Positions 62,781-64,000 of a stretch of DNA of 64,000 nt are shown here, piece by piece. Each line of letters opens with the position of its first letter. Position 1 is the stretch's first letter. The DNA comes from VXYL01 sp963666465. GTDB lineage: Bacteria; Pseudomonadota; Gammaproteobacteria; Pseudomonadales; Azotimanducaceae. The notes below the pieces were generated by a model. That model was given only the letters and a program-made list of their open reading frames with translations, searched no databases and was not told the origin of the DNA. Where the stretch lies: the NCBI GenBank assembly GCA_963666465.1, contig OY762824.1, positions 4,588,001 to 4,652,000 of the forward strand, read 5' to 3'. The position numbers and the translations under genes were made by a program.

Positions 62781-63080
62781 CTAACGGGTTGTCTCGAACA
62801 CGTCGTCGAGCGTGTTGGCGTCGAGGACCTTGACGGCCCAGGTTTCGAGGTCGCTGTTGGACGCCCGACGCAGCCGTTCGGCCACTCCGGGGGACAGAAG
62901 CCCGAATCGATGCTGAAGCAGCCCTTCCAGAACGATGCGCGTTCCTTCCTGCAGGCCCACCTGCAGTCCCTCCTCTCGGGCTCTCTGGAAGCGTCCTGCC
63001 ATGGCCTTGCTCTCCTCCGCATGATCGCGTTCGTAGCGTTGGTGCTCGTCCTCATCGAGGCCCGCGTACGTGTCGATGAA
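62781..63080 (-). pseudogene. 3' fragment of an Rpn/DUF4351 gene
   Basis: The minus strand reads FIDTYAGLDEDEHQRYERDHAEESKAMAGRFQRAREEGLQVG, then LLQHRFGLLSPGVAERLRRASNSDLETWAVKVLDAN to the stop. It begins exactly where the larger copy at 63081 ends, so the 3' 300 bp of the gene are tandemly repeated. Confidence 0.7.
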
Positions 63081-64000
63081 CTAACGGGTTGTCTCGAACA
63101 CGTCGTCGAGCGTGTTGGCGTCGAGGACCTTGACGGTCCAGGTCTCGAGGTCGCTGGCGGACGCCCGACGCAGCCGTTCGGCGACTCCGGGGGACAGCAG
63201 CCCGAATCGACGCCGGAGTTGACGTTCCAGAACGGTGCGCGTTGCTTCCTGCCAAGTCTCCTCCCGGCCTTCCTGCCTGCCCAGCTGCAGGCCCACCTGC
63301 AGTCCCTCCTCTCGGGCTCTCTGGAAGCGTCCTGCCATGGCCTTGCTCTCCTCCGCGTGGTCGCGTTCGTAGCGTTGGTACTCGTCCTCATCGAGGCCCG
63401 CGTACGTGTCGATGAACTCCAGGTATTTTGCCCTCCTGTCAGGGTCCTTTTCCACCGCCATGAGGCCCCGCACCGCGTCCGCGTAGGCGTCCACCCGGCG
63501 CTCCGCTGGCACCCGCATGTTCGGCAGGTTCACCAGCGCCGCCACGTTGCGGCTGCCGCGCCAGTCCTCGTAAGGCGTCGCCGCCAGGCGGAAGGCGAGG
63601 TGGTCGAACGTCAGGTAGGGGCGTCGCTCCGTGCCCAGCACCAGCGGCGCGGACCCCTCGCCGGCCGGCGCCGTGCCGCGCAGGAAGATCGCCACCGGCA
63701 CCACGCGGTGCGTCTCGAACATCTGCGCCAGGTCCAGGCAGTAGTGCGCCAGCCGGTGCGGCGAGAACCGCCGGGGCTCTGTCTCCTCCTCGACCACGAA
63801 CAGCACCGCCTCGCGGCGGCCGTCGTCCCACTCGACCAGCAGCGGCACGTCGAGCTCGCGGAAGCGGTCGCCGAGCCGCTCCTTGATCTGTTCCTGGCGC
63901 AGGGGCGTGACGCGGGCGTCGTCCCCCGGTTCTGGCGCCTCCTCGGCGGCGAAGAGGGCCAGCGCGTCGCGGGGATAGTCGAGGATGAGGTTCTTGAAGT
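63081..64000 (-). CDS. Rpn-like nuclease with DUF4351, second copy (5' end beyond window)
   Basis: The frame is open from the window edge to the TAG at 63081 and covers all but the first 10-20 codons. It is about 95% identical to the copy at 57924 through the nuclease core (VPLLVEWDDGRREAVLFVVEEETEPRRFSPHRL). The linker is longer (VGLQLGRQEGREETWQEATRTVLERQLRRRFG), then DUF4351 (SPGVAERLRRASASDLETWTVKVLDAN). The linker difference parallels the coil-length changes in the neighbouring family. Confidence 0.75.
   Translation of the reverse strand, partial: FKNLILDYPRDALALFAAEEAPEPGDDARVTPLRQEQIKERLGDRFRELDVPLLVEWDDGRREAVLFVVEEETEPRRFSPHRLAHYCLDLAQMFETHRVVPVAIFLRGTAPAGEGSAPLVLGTERRPYLTFDHLAFRLAATPYEDWRGSRNVAALVNLPNMRVPAERRVDAYADAVRGLMAVEKDPDRRAKYLEFIDTYAGLDEDEYQRYERDHAEESKAMAGRFQRAREEGLQVGLQLGRQEGREETWQEATRTVLERQLRRRFGLLSPGVAERLRRASASDLETWTVKVLDANTLDDVFETTR

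Overview
This is a GC-rich window from what looks like an uncultured gammaproteobacterium. That is inferred from a TorF-type porin divergent from comM/yifB, plus glmM and a cytochrome c5-like protein, all of gammaproteobacterial type. The left part carries ordinary metabolic genes. The right part is a dense patchwork of transposons, dispersed palindromic repeats and an expanded family of coiled-coil membrane proteins. No tRNA, rRNA or CRISPR array was recognised.

Region 1 to 18 kb is mostly housekeeping or catabolic: a porin with a good sigma-54 promoter candidate, comM, cytochrome c, a frameshifted type-B carboxylesterase, a pentapeptide-repeat protein, an MFS transporter, and a GrdB-family reductase with an in-frame TGA best read as selenocysteine. 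These are followed by an N-acyl-D-amino-acid deacylase, a beta-carbonic anhydrase, an NTF2-like protein, a frameshifted ammonium transporter, glmM, an SDR oxidoreductase and a HigBA/RelE-type toxin-antitoxin pair. Six copies of a CTAG-bounded hairpin element, a MITE and a 4 x 90 bp tandem array sit between these genes.

Region 18 to 43 kb alternates genes and mobile elements: a DUF3565-DUF1971 fusion, an intact IS1634-family element and an internally deleted relative, a vapC remnant, and a VCBS-repeat protein with a membrane partner divergent from an HTH regulator. The stop codon of that regulator has been lost to a 6 x 89 bp array. Then come an acyl-CoA ligase with a phosphotransferase, an IS4-type element with a DruA-like domain, an AAA ATPase, and a broken type I secretion locus (retropepsin-like protease, ankyrin protein, HlyD, C39-peptidase ABC exporter). 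The region ends with an IS1595 element that truncates an RNase H/DUF429 fusion gene.

Region 43.8 to 64 kb holds at least twelve full, truncated or chimeric members of a DUF1640/CCDC90-like family, all on the minus strand. Each has a conserved N-terminal leader, a coiled coil of variable length, one membrane helix and a proline-rich tail. Each is preceded by a near-invariant 19-bp box about 20 nt before the start codon. Close paralogues differ by whole 11- or 22-residue coiled-coil units. The genes are embedded in 2.3-kb tandem duplications, about 370-bp intergenic blocks and about 18 copies of a 48-bp hairpin repeat, and are interrupted by a Mu/Tn7-like transposon. Rpn/DUF4351 nuclease genes and a RES-domain toxin fragment lie in the same array.

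Several otherwise healthy genes carry single frameshifts, often in homopolymers. Sequencing or assembly indels are therefore a live alternative to true pseudogenes.
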